A stretch of DNA of 64,000 nt from an uncultured Spirochaetaceae bacterium. Its GTDB lineage: Bacteria > Spirochaetota > Spirochaetia > Sphaerochaetales > Sphaerochaetaceae. The notes below the pieces were generated by a model. That model worked only from the letters and a program-made list of their open reading frames with translations. It searched no databases and was not told the DNA's origin. The translations under genes and the position numbers were made by a program. Where the stretch lies: NCBI GenBank assembly GCA_944389975.1, contig CALXOH010000016.1, positions 1 to 64,000 on the forward strand. Reading direction: 5' to 3'. Positions within the stretch are counted from its first letter, which is position 1, and each line of letters starts with the position of its first letter. Below, one piece after another: positions 1 to 8,791 of the stretch.

Positions 1-2
1 TC

Positions 3-200
3 AACGGCAAAGTTGCAAAAGGCTCAAGATGGAGGAATGCCGATTTCAATGGCCTAAGTTGTCATAAGGTGTTTGAGATTGCCTTGGAAAATGGCATTCT
101 TTCAACGGATGAAGTTGTCAACCGACATGATGCCCCTTTTCTCTTACTCAACTGGTGTTTGTTCCTTTCCCGTCAACTTATTATATACAAGTGCCTGTGA
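3..200 (+). CDS. possible 3' end of an unrecognised gene (partial)
   Basis: An open frame enters from the left edge and stops with TGA at 198-200. Its first 45 codons look plausibly coding (for example KVFEIALENGILSTDEVV), but the last 20 lie antisense to the lipoprotein gene and read as low-complexity hydrophobic residues. I recognise no family. It may be the C-terminus of a gene mostly outside the window, or chance. No other gene candidate was seen in the first 143 bases. Confidence 0.2.
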   Translation, partial: NGKVAKGSRWRNADFNGLSCHKVFEIALENGILSTDEVVNRHDAPFLLLNWCLFLSRQLIIYKCL

Positions 201-584
201 TGATTCTTCCTTATCACTAATCGTGACATTGATTTGATTATCACTCAGTTTCTTATAATTGAATGAAATTGTAGTCTCCTCAAAGCTCTCGTTGTTCCTG
301 ACTGTTATCGAATACACTGAATCGGCGTTGCTCGTCTTCAAGATTTCAATGTAGAACTTGTCAAGCATGTCTTCCTTCATGGAGTGCCTCGTTCCATTCG
401 AGTCGTATGAAACTATATCGTTCCTGTATAGAACATAAAGTGCCGCATACGGTTCTTCTTGCTCTTGTGAAGCCATTTGGTCTGCATCATATTCCCAAGT
501 TCCAATGATGGCTCTCGGAACCCTGAGATCCTTTCCTGGATTTAAGCTGCAGGATGTGAATGCAAGAACAACAAGTGATATCAT
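144..584 (-). CDS. small predicted lipoprotein, function unknown
   Basis: The product of about 146 residues has a hydrophobic N-terminus ending in a lipobox-like LAFTSC, so it is probably exported and lipidated at Cys12. The mature part is acidic and looks beta-rich (GTWEYDADQM, then alternating strands), reminiscent of lipocalin-like single-domain lipoproteins, but I cannot name a family. The start is uncertain: the frame stays open upstream and encodes IDKRKFTFLL, a better signal-peptide n-region, yet no ATG, GTG or TTG occurs there in frame. An AAGGAG lies upstream of an in-frame ATT, and CTG is another option. Confidence 0.6.
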   Translation of the reverse strand: MISLVVLAFTSCSLNPGKDLRVPRAIIGTWEYDADQMASQEQEEPYAALYVLYRNDIVSYDSNGTRHSMKEDMLDKFYIEILKTSNADSVYSITVRNNESFEETTISFNYKKLSDNQINVTISDKEESSQALVYNKLTGKEQTPVE

Positions 585-634
585 CAGTAAAAATGTGAAC
601 TTCCTTTTATCAATTCTCTCCTTATTTCGTTTTG

Positions 635-668
635 AAAAAATGCATCCCCCACTCTTTTGTGAGGGATG
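635..668 (-). terminator. intrinsic terminator of ppdK
   Basis: On the minus strand a 10-bp stem (CATCCCTCAC/GTGGGGGATG, one T-G pair; arms 659-668 and 643-652) encloses a six-base loop and is followed by CATTTTTTC. It lies just past the ppdK stop codon. Confidence 0.8.
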
Positions 669-676
669 AAAATGCG

Positions 677-3379
677 TTATTTACCTTCCTTTATCGCTGC
701 CTGTGCAGCTGCAAGGCGTGCTATAGGAACGCGGAACGGGGAACATGAAACGTAATTGAGTTTTATGCTCTGGCAGAATTCGATCGTCTTCGGATCTCCT
801 CCGTGCTCTCCGCATATTCCGAGCTTGATATCAGGCCTTGTCTTTCTTCCAAGCTCGGTTGCGATCCTGACCATCTTCCCTACTCCATCCACATCGATTG
901 TTGCGAACGGGTCGTAGTCATAGAACTGCTTGTCAGGATCGTTTACGTAATGCGTCAAGAACGATGCTGCGTCGTCTCTGGAGAATCCACAAGTCATCTG
1001 CGTCAGATCGTTCGTGCCGAAGCTGAAGAACTCCGCTTCCTTTGCAATCTCATCTGCAGTGATGGCCGCCCTCGGTACCTCGATCATCGTTCCGATCTTG
1101 TAGTCGACTTTCATTCCAGTCTCTTCGAAGATCGTCTCGATCACCTTCTCAGCCCTTTCCTTGCAATAGTGGAACTCCTTCCAGATTCCCACAAGAGGAA
1201 TCATGATCTCAGGCTTTACGTTCATTCCAGACTTCTTGACGATTATCGCGGCCTCGATTATTGCCCTGACCTGCATCTCAAGAATCTCCGGATAGATTAT
1301 TGCAAGCCTGCACCCGCGGAAACCAAGCATCGGATTGAACTCGTGGAGGCTGTTGATCTTCTGGGCGATCTCCTCTGCCGAGATGCCAAGTTGGAGCGCC
1401 ATCTCGTGACGGCTTGTATGGTCGTTCGGAAGGAATTCATGAAGAGGCGGATCGAGCAACCTGATAGTCACCGGCAGCCCGTTGAGAGCTTTGAATATTC
1501 CGATGAAATCCTCCCTCTGCATCGGCAGCAGCTCGGAAAGCGCGTTCTGCCTTTCCCTGATGTTGTTCGCGAGGATCATCTTCCTCATCGCTATGATCCT
1601 GTTTCCTCCGAAGAACATGTGCTCTGTTCTGCAAAGCCCCACCCCTTCTGCTCCAAGCTGTACAGCCTGCATCGCATCGTGCGGGGTGTCTGCATTGGTC
1701 CTTACACCCATCGTCTTCAGCTCGTTCACGTAGCCCATGAACTTCTTGTAGTTCTGAAACAGCACCGATTCGCTCTCCCTCATCTTTCCGGAGAGCACCT
1801 GCATGATCTCAGAGTCGTTCACCGGGATCTTCTGGGCATAGACTGCTCCCGTAAAGCCATCGATTGCCATGTAATCCCCTTCGTTGAGGCGGACATCCCC
1901 GATCGTAAGGAACTTGTGTATCTCGTCTACTACGATCTCTCCGCATCCGGATACGCACGGGCATCCCATGCCTCGGGCAACGACCGCTGCATGGCTTGTC
2001 ATTCCGCCCCTGCAGGTCACTATACCCTTGCTGACTGCCATTCCCCCGATGTCTTCCGGGCTTGTTTCAACCCTGACCAAAAGAACATCCTTTCCTTCTT
2101 TTGCAGCTTCCTCTGCATCCTTTGCGTTGAACCTGATCTCGCCGCATGCACCTCCCGGGGAAGCGTTGAGCCCTTTCGTTGCAACCTTTAATCCAAGGTC
2201 CCTGATGACTTTGTTGTCAAGAACAGGGGCAAAGAGCTTGCTGAACTCATTCGCGGGCACCCTGGATACAGCCGTCTTCTTGTCTATAAGCCCTTCTTCG
2301 ACCATCTCGACCTGGCTTCTGAGCCAGCTGAAGATGGTTCTCTTGCCGCTCCTGGTCTGGAGCATGTAGAGCTTACCTTCCTGTATCGTGAACTCCAAGT
2401 CCTGCATGTCCTTGTAATGGGACTCGAGTATCTTCCTGATCCTCGAAAGCTCTTCATATGCCTCGGGGTTCACTTCCTTCATCGTCTCAAGCTTCTGCGG
2501 GGTTCTTATTCCTGCAACAACATCCTCGCCCTGTGCGTTCATCAGATACTCGCCGTAGAACCTGTTCTCTCCGCTTGCAGGGTCGCGTGTGAATGCAACT
2601 CCGGTTCCGCTCGTCTCCCCCATGTTTCCGAATACCATGGTTTGGACGTTTACCGCAGTGCCCAAGAGCCCTCTGATGTCGTTCATCACCCTGTATTTGA
2701 TCGCCCTTTCGTTGTTCCAGCTCTTGAATACGGCGTCGATCGTCTTGAAAAGCTGGTACTCGGGATCCGTCGGGAATTCCTCTCCCGTCGCTTTCTTGTA
2801 TATGATCTTGTATCGCTTGATGACTTCCTTGAGCATAGCAACATCGAGTTCGGTGTCGAAATGCTTTCCGTTCTCATCCTTTACGGACTGGAGCGCATAC
2901 TCGAACTTCGCATGCTCTATTCCCATTACCACGTCGCCGAACATCTGGATGAACCTTCTGTAGCTGTCCCATGCGAATCGTTCGTTCCCTGTCTTCTTGA
3001 TCAAGGCCTGGAGCGAGTCGGGATTCAAGCCAAGGTTGAGGACGGTGTCCATCATTCCAGGCATTGACTGGGCGGCCCCTGATCGTACGGATACCAACAG
3101 CGGTGACTCCTTGTCCCCCAGTTTTGCGTTCTGAAGTTTTTCAAGCCTGTGAAGGTTCTCGAGGACTTCATCCTTCATCCCTTCCGGGTAGGCCCCGTCG
3201 TGCTTGTCAAAGTAAGCGCATGCTTCCGTCGTGATCGTAAAACCGGGTGGAACGGGCAACCCGATGGATGTCATGTCCGCAAGATTGGCTCCCTTGCCTC
3301 CCAATAGTCCCTTCATGTCAGCTTTTCCCTCGGCTTTTCCGTCACCGAAGAAATAGACATACTTCTTTTTCTCTGCCAT
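677..3379 (-). CDS. ppdK: pyruvate, phosphate dikinase
   Basis: Interconverts pyruvate, ATP and phosphate with phosphoenolpyruvate, AMP and pyrophosphate, so it can run glycolysis with pyrophosphate or feed gluconeogenesis in the cytoplasm. At 900 residues it is full length. The N-terminal nucleotide-binding domain (GGKGANLADM near residue 27) is followed by the swivelling phosphohistidine domain with GGMTSHAAVVARG (phosphorylated His near residue 463). The C-terminal PEP-binding barrel carries GLCRTEHMFF and SFGTNDLTQ. An AAGGATTAGGAAA ribosome-binding region precedes the ATG. It is monocistronic, with its own terminator downstream and a candidate promoter plus palindrome upstream. The assignment is secure. 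Confidence 0.97.
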   Translation of the reverse strand: MAEKKKYVYFFGDGKAEGKADMKGLLGGKGANLADMTSIGLPVPPGFTITTEACAYFDKHDGAYPEGMKDEVLENLHRLEKLQNAKLGDKESPLLVSVRSGAAQSMPGMMDTVLNLGLNPDSLQALIKKTGNERFAWDSYRRFIQMFGDVVMGIEHAKFEYALQSVKDENGKHFDTELDVAMLKEVIKRYKIIYKKATGEEFPTDPEYQLFKTIDAVFKSWNNERAIKYRVMNDIRGLLGTAVNVQTMVFGNMGETSGTGVAFTRDPASGENRFYGEYLMNAQGEDVVAGIRTPQKLETMKEVNPEAYEELSRIRKILESHYKDMQDLEFTIQEGKLYMLQTRSGKRTIFSWLRSQVEMVEEGLIDKKTAVSRVPANEFSKLFAPVLDNKVIRDLGLKVATKGLNASPGGACGEIRFNAKDAEEAAKEGKDVLLVRVETSPEDIGGMAVSKGIVTCRGGMTSHAAVVARGMGCPCVSGCGEIVVDEIHKFLTIGDVRLNEGDYMAIDGFTGAVYAQKIPVNDSEIMQVLSGKMRESESVLFQNYKKFMGYVNELKTMGVRTNADTPHDAMQAVQLGAEGVGLCRTEHMFFGGNRIIAMRKMILANNIRERQNALSELLPMQREDFIGIFKALNGLPVTIRLLDPPLHEFLPNDHTSRHEMALQLGISAEEIAQKINSLHEFNPMLGFRGCRLAIIYPEILEMQVRAIIEAAIIVKKSGMNVKPEIMIPLVGIWKEFHYCKERAEKVIETIFEETGMKVDYKIGTMIEVPRAAITADEIAKEAEFFSFGTNDLTQMTCGFSRDDAASFLTHYVNDPDKQFYDYDPFATIDVDGVGKMVRIATELGRKTRPDIKLGICGEHGGDPKTIEFCQSIKLNYVSCSPFRVPIARLAAAQAAIKEGK

Positions 3380-3411
3380 TTTCCTAATCCTTAAAGATGT
3401 TTGATGGTTTC

Positions 3412-3451
3412 ATGTTAACACCCTTGGATGAGGTATGAAAGATTAATCTTT
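3412..3451 (-). promoter_or_regulatory. candidate ppdK promoter with a 14-bp palindrome
   Basis: Minus strand: TTTCAT (3440-3435), 17-bp spacer, TAACAT (3417-3412), about 30 bp before the ppdK ATG. A perfect palindrome AAAGATTAATCTTT (3438-3451) overlaps the -35 element, as an operator would. Both hexamers are only moderate matches to the consensus. Confidence 0.4.
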
Positions 3452-3471
3452 GGTGCATGATGTCCAATTAA

Positions 3472-3503
3472 TGAAAGAAAAACCGGAACAGTTTGCGTTC
3501 CGG
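3472..3503 (-). terminator. intrinsic terminator of the sigma factor gene
   Basis: Minus strand: 7-bp stem CCGGAAC/GTTCCGG (3503-3497 and 3489-3483) with a 7-base loop, followed by TTTTTCTTTC. It lies 25 bp after the stop codon of the sigma-factor gene. Confidence 0.85.
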
Positions 3504-3528
3504 CCTCGATGATCCGAATTTTCCATCC

Positions 3529-4401
3529 TCAGACTGCCTTCGTGTAGCACTCCAATCCGCGTGCCTCCCCTTCCTTTCTCAGGCGTTCAAGCGCACGTTT
3601 CTCTATCTGCCTGATCCTCTCTTTCGTGAGGCTGTAGCTGTCTCCGATCTCCTTGAGGCTCTTCGGCTTTTCGCCGTTGAGGCCGTAGCGCATCTGGAGT
3701 ATGTTCCTCTCTTTCTCGCTCAGGATCGAAAGAAGGTTCTCGACTTCGACTGAAAGGCTCTCGTTTACGATTTCATCCTCAGGCGTTCCGTTCGGATCTT
3801 CCAGAAATTCCTCGAGCGTAGTCTCGCTTTCGTTCCTGCCCTTTACCTTGCTGTCGAGGTTCACCGTATCCTGAGTGACCGTGATCAACTCTTTTACAAG
3901 CGCTTCCTCCAGCCCTACTTCCTCCGCGATCTCTTTCGCGCTCACTTCGTCAGAGCCTTTCTCATGGCTGAGTTTCTCCTTTGCCTTGCTTATCTGGATG
4001 AATTCATTCGTCCTGTTGAGCGGGAGGCGCACAAGTCTTCCCTTCTCACTCAGCGCTTTCAGAATCGACTGTCTGATCCACCATACTGCGTATGAGATGA
4101 AGTGGTAACCCTTATCAGGTTCGAACTTCTCCAAAGCAGTTATAAGTCCGATGTTCCCTTCGTTGATCAGGTCCGAAAGAGGCAAGCCCTGACCGCGGTA
4201 TTTCTTTGCAACCGAGACAACGAAACGGAGGTTTGAGTTTATGACTTTCTCGAAAGCCTTCCTGTCCCCTTCCTTGGCTTTTCTTGCAAGTTCATTCTCC
4301 TCTTCGTGGGATATCATGGGGATGTTGTTTATCTCTTTCAGATAGATCGAAAGGATCTCATCATCGCTTTCAAGGTATGTTGTGTTTGTGTTCTCCGGCA
4401 T
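3529..4401 (-). CDS. sigma-70 family RNA polymerase sigma factor (RpoD/RpoS-like)
   Basis: A 290-residue sigma factor that directs RNA polymerase to promoters. It has region 1.2 (DEILSIYLKEINNIPMIS), region 2 (DLINEGNIGLITALEKFEP, then YAVWWIRQSIL for -10 recognition and melting), region 3 and region 4 (SLKEIGDSYSLTKERIRQIE helix-turn-helix). It lacks the long N-terminal extension of a housekeeping sigma-70, so it resembles RpoS or a short SigA. Whether it is the main sigma or an alternative cannot be decided here. A strong AAGGAGG sits eight bases before the ATG. It is monocistronic, with an AT-rich upstream region and its own terminator. Confidence 0.93.
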   Translation of the reverse strand: MPENTNTTYLESDDEILSIYLKEINNIPMISHEEENELARKAKEGDRKAFEKVINSNLRFVVSVAKKYRGQGLPLSDLINEGNIGLITALEKFEPDKGYHFISYAVWWIRQSILKALSEKGRLVRLPLNRTNEFIQISKAKEKLSHEKGSDEVSAKEIAEEVGLEEALVKELITVTQDTVNLDSKVKGRNESETTLEEFLEDPNGTPEDEIVNESLSVEVENLLSILSEKERNILQMRYGLNGEKPKSLKEIGDSYSLTKERIRQIEKRALERLRKEGEARGLECYTKAV

Positions 4402-4475
4402 TTCGTTTGCCTCCTTAATTGTTCAAAGCAAATTGCGTGCCAAATATTGTAATTATTTATAAGAAAACAATTTAT

Positions 4476-4505
4476 AATATATTATCATCTTATGCGATGT
4501 GTAAA
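4476..4505 (-). promoter_or_regulatory. candidate promoter of the sigma factor gene
   Basis: Minus strand: TTTACA (4505-4500), 18-bp spacer, TATATT (4481-4476), inside a very AT-rich leader of about 150 bp. Other TA-rich hexamers nearby could serve as the -10. Confidence 0.35.
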
Positions 4506-4542
4506 TTTAGAGTCAAAAGGAAACACATCCCATATTTAATGC

Positions 4543-4564
4543 CCAAAAGGTGTCATTATGACAC
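4543..4564 (-). terminator. weak hairpin at the end of the 126-residue gene
   Basis: Palindrome GTGTCATTATGACAC (4550-4564) contains the stop codon of the upstream gene and on the minus strand is followed by CTTTTGGGC. The short stem and interrupted T-run make termination uncertain. Confidence 0.25.
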
Positions 4565-4936
4565 ATTGCTTTCCGTATTCTCATCTTTTGTTTCATTTTG
4601 ACACGGAAAGGCTATGTCGCTTTCGATCAGCATCGCACAGAACGATTCACCGGGCATCGAGGAGGAGAAAAGCGATTCGATCTCCTTGTATGTATCCATG
4701 ATCAGATCGGAGATCATATCCCCTTCCTGGAATGAGATGTATGTGTTGTTCTTCTGGGCGAAATAGCGCGAGAACTCGTATCGGAAATAGCGGACGAAGT
4801 CCAGATCGGTGACTGCGGAAAGGCCCAGGCGGAAGAGAAAAGCGGACGAAAGGAGATCAAAGCCGTGCTCGATCCTTCCTGACTTCATCTCGTCCAATCC
4901 CTTCTCATACATTTCCTTTGTCTTGGAAATTCCCAT
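4556..4936 (-). CDS. hypothetical protein, 126 residues
   Basis: A soluble, probably helical protein with no signal peptide or membrane segment. The N-terminal part (KEMYEKGLDEMKSGRIEHGFDLLSSAF) could be a single TPR-like helical pair. The middle is aromatic-rich (DLDFVRYFRYEFSRYF) and the tail is acidic. I recognise no family. The ATG follows GGAGGAG at good spacing, which supports it being real. It is divergent from groES. Confidence 0.65.
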   Translation of the reverse strand: MGISKTKEMYEKGLDEMKSGRIEHGFDLLSSAFLFRLGLSAVTDLDFVRYFRYEFSRYFAQKNNTYISFQEGDMISDLIMDTYKEIESLFSSSMPGESFCAMLIESDIAFPCQNETKDENTESNVS

Positions 4937-4999
4937 GTTTCTCCTCCGCTACACATAAGATAACAATAGTTTTTGAAAAGTTAAGGGGAAATTTCCATA

Positions 5000-5028
5000 T
5001 TGCCGATTTTCATTTGCGTTTGTATATT
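5000..5028 (+). promoter_or_regulatory. groES promoter
   Basis: TTGCCG (5000-5005), 17-bp spacer, TATATT (5023-5028), 35 bp before the groES ATG. No CIRCE inverted repeat (TTAGCACTC/GAGTGCTAA) is present, so HrcA control is not indicated. Confidence 0.65.
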
Positions 5029-5062
5029 ACATAGGGAAAACGTAAACAAGAGGTGATTTAAA

Positions 5063-5326
5063 ATGAAAATCATTCCATTGGGTGAAAGGGTTCTCGTAAA
5101 GAAGGCCAAGAGCGAAGAGAAGACGGAGGGTGGAATCTACATCCCTCAGGCTGCACAGGAGAAGACTCAGACTGCTACTGTGGTTGCCATCGGGGATAGC
5201 AAGGACATCAACGTCAAAGTCGGAGACAAGATCCTTCACGACAAATATGCAGGAACCGAGTTCAAGGACGAGGGGGAAGAGTACCTCATCCTTTCCTACA
5301 AGGACATTCTTGCAATCCTTGCATAA
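5063..5326 (+). CDS. groES: co-chaperonin GroES (Hsp10)
   Basis: Caps the GroEL ring during ATP-dependent protein folding in the cytoplasm. The 87-residue product has the family layout: MKIIPLGERVLVKKAK at the N-terminus, a mobile loop (EEKTEGGIYIPQAAQEK), the VGDKILHDKYAGTE strand and the terminal YLILSYKDILAIL. An AGAGGTGAT ribosome-binding site precedes the ATG. groEL is not adjacent, as in several spirochaetes. It is monocistronic, with its own promoter and terminator. Confidence 0.96.
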   Translation: MKIIPLGERVLVKKAKSEEKTEGGIYIPQAAQEKTQTATVVAIGDSKDINVKVGDKILHDKYAGTEFKDEGEEYLILSYKDILAILA

Positions 5327-5347
5327 GGATATTGTTTCCTCAAGTAG

Positions 5348-5377
5348 CCACCGGGGGCTGTCTTCCGGTGGTTTTTT
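5348..5377 (+). terminator. intrinsic terminator of groES
   Basis: Stem CCACCGG/CCGGTGG (5348-5354 and 5365-5371) followed directly by six T residues. It separates groES from the convergent helicase gene. Confidence 0.9.
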
Positions 5378-5379
5378 AG

Positions 5380-7440
5380 TCAATACAGGAAGTTCTCGAT
5401 CTTCCGGGGGATGTTCTCAACTGTAGTGTCATCGGGCATGTAGCACTTGGGTAGCGATCTGATGAGGAACTCCCCGTAGCTGCTTTTCCGGACTATCCTG
5501 CTGTCGAGGATCAGAACAACACCCTTGTCCTCCTCTTTTCTTATGAGCCTTCCGATCCCTTGCTTCAGTTTTATCGCAGCCTCCGGAACTGTTATCTTCA
5601 AGAACGGGTTCTCGTTCATCCTCTCAAGATAATCCGAACGGGCCTTCATTATCGGGGAGTCGGGAGGTGAGAACGGAAGCTTTGCTATTATAAGAAGCCT
5701 CAGCGTGTCCCCGGGGGCGTCGACGCCCTCCCAGAATGTGCTTGTGGCAAATAGGGATGAGTCCTTGTCTTTCTTGAATTCCCGGAATATCGCACTTCTC
5801 CCTTTCATCTCACCTTGCTTGAGTATCCGCATGTCAGGAAGCATTTTCCTCACCCTCTCTGTCACATCCTCAAGCATCTGCCATGATGTGAACAGCACCA
5901 GCGCTCCTCCCCCGCTTGCCTCAATCGCGCTCTTGATCAGGTTTGCTGCGTATTCGTTGTACCCTTTCTCGTTGTTCTTGTTGAATTGCAGCCCGTCTTG
6001 CGGAGCAAGAAGCATCAGGTTCCTCTCGTAATCAAACGGCGATGGCGCCTGGTATTCCAGTACGCCGTCCTCCTCCAGTCCTATCCTCTCCTCGAAAAGC
6101 TTGAAGTTTCCACCGAGCGAGATCGTAGCCGAGGAAAATAGTATCGAGTGGAGTTTCGAGTAGATCAGGGATGAGAGCGCCTTCCCCGGATTCATCGGGG
6201 AGATGTGGAATACAAAGCGCCCTCCCTCCTTTCTCATGTGGCATATCGATGCATCGTAGTCGTCGAATGTCGAGACGCGCGACAATGTCGATCCGCACTC
6301 TGCAATCCTCGTTGCGCACTTTTCAACTAGTTCGTACGCCCCTATCTTCTCTTCAGGTATCTCCTCCGGGTCGAATGGAATGAGCGATGCCATCGCACTC
6401 TCCACTATCTCATCGGAAAACTTCTTCGTGTGCTCGAAATAACTATGGAATTTCTCATGTAGTTCCCTCGTCATCAATATCTCTTTTACGCTCGGAAAGA
6501 GGGTTGTCGTGTATTCAGAGAATGATGCGATCTTCTTTTTCATCTCCAACAACCGGTGGATTGCACTTCCTACGAGCTCTTTTTCCTTTGCATATGGCGA
6601 GAGCTCCTCAAGCAATGAAAGCCCGCTTTTATCATCCCCTTTCTTCTTGAAAGTGAGGAAATCTATGTCGCCTCTTACGTCATCCGGGTCGAATGTCGAA
6701 GATAAAAGCTCCGTCGCTTCCCTCTCCAAATGGTGCGCTTCGTCAAGGATTGCAACTGAGAACGAAGGGAGTATCGAATCCTCGTCGTACCCGGCGTCGG
6801 TCTCCATCCTGTGTTTTCCGTCTATCAGGAACATGTGATGGTTCGTGACTATGAGATTCGCCTTCGAGAGGTTTTTCCGCGCTTTGAAGTAAAAACAGCT
6901 TTCTACGTACGGGCAGTGCCTGGAGATGCAGGTTTTTGGGTCGCTTCTGACTTCGCTGATGTATCTGTTTCTGCCTTTCAACTCCTCAAGCTCTCCGCTT
7001 TCGGTCTTTCCCGCCCAGTCAAGGATCTCTTCAAGCTCCTCATTCTGGCTTTTTATAAGAGAGTTCTCCTCCTCTTTTTCCATCAGTTTCCTGATGCATA
7101 GGTAGTTCGCCCTTCCGTGGAGTATTGCGCTTTCAAATGAAAAGCCCAAAGCCTTCTTCAACAACGGTATGTCCTTCTCATATAGCTGTTTGGATAGCGC
7201 TATCGTGCTTGTTGCAACTACAACCCGGTTTTTTTCATCGCTTTCGATGAGGTTTATCGCAGGTACAAGGTATGCAAACGACTTGCCAGTTCCCGTTCCC
7301 GCTTCGATCACAGAGGCCCTTCCTTCGCTGAACGCTTTCTCCGCAATGTTTGCAATTTCAAGCTGGCTTGATCGGAACGAGTAGTCGGCGATGTTTTTCT
7401 CCAAGGGCCCACCCGGGGAGAATATCTCGTCAAGCGTCAT
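5380..7440 (-). CDS. dinG: DinG/XPD-like ATP-dependent helicase
   Basis: A superfamily 2 helicase of 686 residues, expected to unwind DNA 5' to 3' and act in repair or R-loop removal. Visible motifs: Walker A AGTGTGKS (about 47-54), DEAH box in AILDEAHHLE (233-236), and helicase C-terminal motifs including TSTFWEGVDAPGD and the arginine-rich QGIGRLIRKEED. Cysteines at about 115, 171, 176 and 182 match the Fe-S cluster of the XPD/DinG family. Its start overlaps the end of the response-regulator gene by 11 bp, so it is the last gene of that operon. Confidence 0.9.
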   Translation of the reverse strand: MTLDEIFSPGGPLEKNIADYSFRSSQLEIANIAEKAFSEGRASVIEAGTGTGKSFAYLVPAINLIESDEKNRVVVATSTIALSKQLYEKDIPLLKKALGFSFESAILHGRANYLCIRKLMEKEEENSLIKSQNEELEEILDWAGKTESGELEELKGRNRYISEVRSDPKTCISRHCPYVESCFYFKARKNLSKANLIVTNHHMFLIDGKHRMETDAGYDEDSILPSFSVAILDEAHHLEREATELLSSTFDPDDVRGDIDFLTFKKKGDDKSGLSLLEELSPYAKEKELVGSAIHRLLEMKKKIASFSEYTTTLFPSVKEILMTRELHEKFHSYFEHTKKFSDEIVESAMASLIPFDPEEIPEEKIGAYELVEKCATRIAECGSTLSRVSTFDDYDASICHMRKEGGRFVFHISPMNPGKALSSLIYSKLHSILFSSATISLGGNFKLFEERIGLEEDGVLEYQAPSPFDYERNLMLLAPQDGLQFNKNNEKGYNEYAANLIKSAIEASGGGALVLFTSWQMLEDVTERVRKMLPDMRILKQGEMKGRSAIFREFKKDKDSSLFATSTFWEGVDAPGDTLRLLIIAKLPFSPPDSPIMKARSDYLERMNENPFLKITVPEAAIKLKQGIGRLIRKEEDKGVVLILDSRIVRKSSYGEFLIRSLPKCYMPDDTTVENIPRKIENFLY

Positions 7441-8791
7441 TGTCGACCTTCCATTCCGAAAGCTTTCTATGAAGGGTCTTCCTTCCGATCTTCAGACTCT
7501 CTGCAGCTTTGCTCTTGTTGCCACCCGAGTATGCGATCATCTCGAGAATAACTTTCTTCTCGGCATCCTCGAGCGTTGTAGGCAGGCTGATCGTCACGCT
7601 CTCCTCCCTTCCCTTTTCCATTATCTCGGGGTTGAGGTCCTCAAGCTCTATCGTATTCCCTTTTGCAAGGACCACGGAGCTTTCTATCGTGTTCTTAAGC
7701 TCCCTGATGTTCCCGGGCCATGAATATGCCATCAAAGCTTTCCTTGCCTGAGGGGAGAACCCTTTTATTGCCTTTCCATCCTCCTCGTTGAATTCCTTCA
7801 GAAACTCGATTGCAAGGAGTTCTATATCCTCTTTTCTCTCCCTCAACGGGGGCACTTTGATGTGGACTACGTTGAGTCTGTAGTACAAGTCTTCCCTGAA
7901 GTTACCTTTCTTCACTTCCTCTTCAAGGTTCCTGTTCGTGGCGGCTATTATCCTCACGTCGACTTCTATCGTCTTCTCACCGCCCACCCGTTCGAACTCC
8001 CTCTCCTGCAGGACGCGGAGGATCTTGACTTGCACGCTGTGGTCGATCTCCCCGATCTCGTCGAGGAATATCGTTCCACCGTTCGCCAGCTCGAAGCGAC
8101 CCTTCTTCTGGCTGGTTGCACCTGTGAACGCCCCTTTCTCGTGCCCGAAGAGTTCTGACTCGAGAAGCGTCGGGGAAAGGGATGCGCAGTGCACTTTCAC
8201 AAAAGGCTTGTCTTTCCTTGGCGAGAGTGCAACGAGTGCCGATGCAACAAGTTCCTTTCCGGTTCCGCTTTCACCTGTGATGAGAACGCTTGCCTTCGTT
8301 GGCGCAACCTGTTTTATAAGTCCCATCAACTCTTCGACTTTACCGCTTTTCCCTATGATCTTCTGGTACTTCTTCTCCCCTTTTAACTTGTCGATCTCCT
8401 CCGTGAGCCTTCTGTTCTGCTCCTTCAAGACGCTGTTTGCAATGCTCTTCCTGACTACGAGCAAAAGCTTCTCCAAGTCAACAGGCTTGGTGAAGAAATC
8501 GACAGCCCCGTCCCTCATCGTCTCGACTGCCGTTTCGATCGTCCCGTGCCCTGTGAGTACTATCACGGGAAGCGTAGGATAGGAAGATGCAATCCTTTTA
8601 ATAAGCTCATACCCGTCGAGAACGGGCATTCTGAGGTCAGTGATCACCAGATCGACGTTGTTCGAGTTTACTTCCTTCCACGCTTCAAGCCCGTCTTTGG
8701 CCGTTATCACGGTGTACCCCTCATCCTCGAATGCAAGCTTCAGCCCCGAGAGGATATTCACTTCATCATCTGCAACAAGTATCGTACTCAA
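7430..8791 (-). CDS. sigma-54-dependent response regulator (NtrC family)
   Basis: A two-component activator of 453 residues: receiver domain with phospho-acceptor Asp52 (LVITDLRMP), AAA+ domain with Walker A GESGTGKE (173-180) and the sigma-54 contact loop GAFTGA (220-225), and a C-terminal Fis-type helix-turn-helix (GGNKSKAAESLKIGRKTLHRKL). When phosphorylated it should activate promoters of RpoN polymerase. The gene overlaps the histidine-kinase gene by 4 bp, so the two almost certainly form a pair. Targets are unknown, and rpoN is not in this window. Confidence 0.94.
   Translation of the reverse strand: MSTILVADDEVNILSGLKLAFEDEGYTVITAKDGLEAWKEVNSNNVDLVITDLRMPVLDGYELIKRIASSYPTLPVIVLTGHGTIETAVETMRDGAVDFFTKPVDLEKLLLVVRKSIANSVLKEQNRRLTEEIDKLKGEKKYQKIIGKSGKVEELMGLIKQVAPTKASVLITGESGTGKELVASALVALSPRKDKPFVKVHCASLSPTLLESELFGHEKGAFTGATSQKKGRFELANGGTIFLDEIGEIDHSVQVKILRVLQEREFERVGGEKTIEVDVRIIAATNRNLEEEVKKGNFREDLYYRLNVVHIKVPPLRERKEDIELLAIEFLKEFNEEDGKAIKGFSPQARKALMAYSWPGNIRELKNTIESSVVLAKGNTIELEDLNPEIMEKGREESVTISLPTTLEDAEKKVILEMIAYSGGNKSKAAESLKIGRKTLHRKLSEWKVDNDA

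Noticed and set aside
803-2191. Long plus-strand open frame (462 codons) antisense to ppdK
   Set aside because: The opposite strand encodes a complete, motif-rich PPDK. The antisense product is Cys/His/Leu-rich with no domain, as expected from the codon bias of the sense gene.
4937-5062. CIRCE heat-shock operator before groES
   Set aside because: No TTAGCACTC/GAGTGCTAA repeat is present; only a standard promoter was found.
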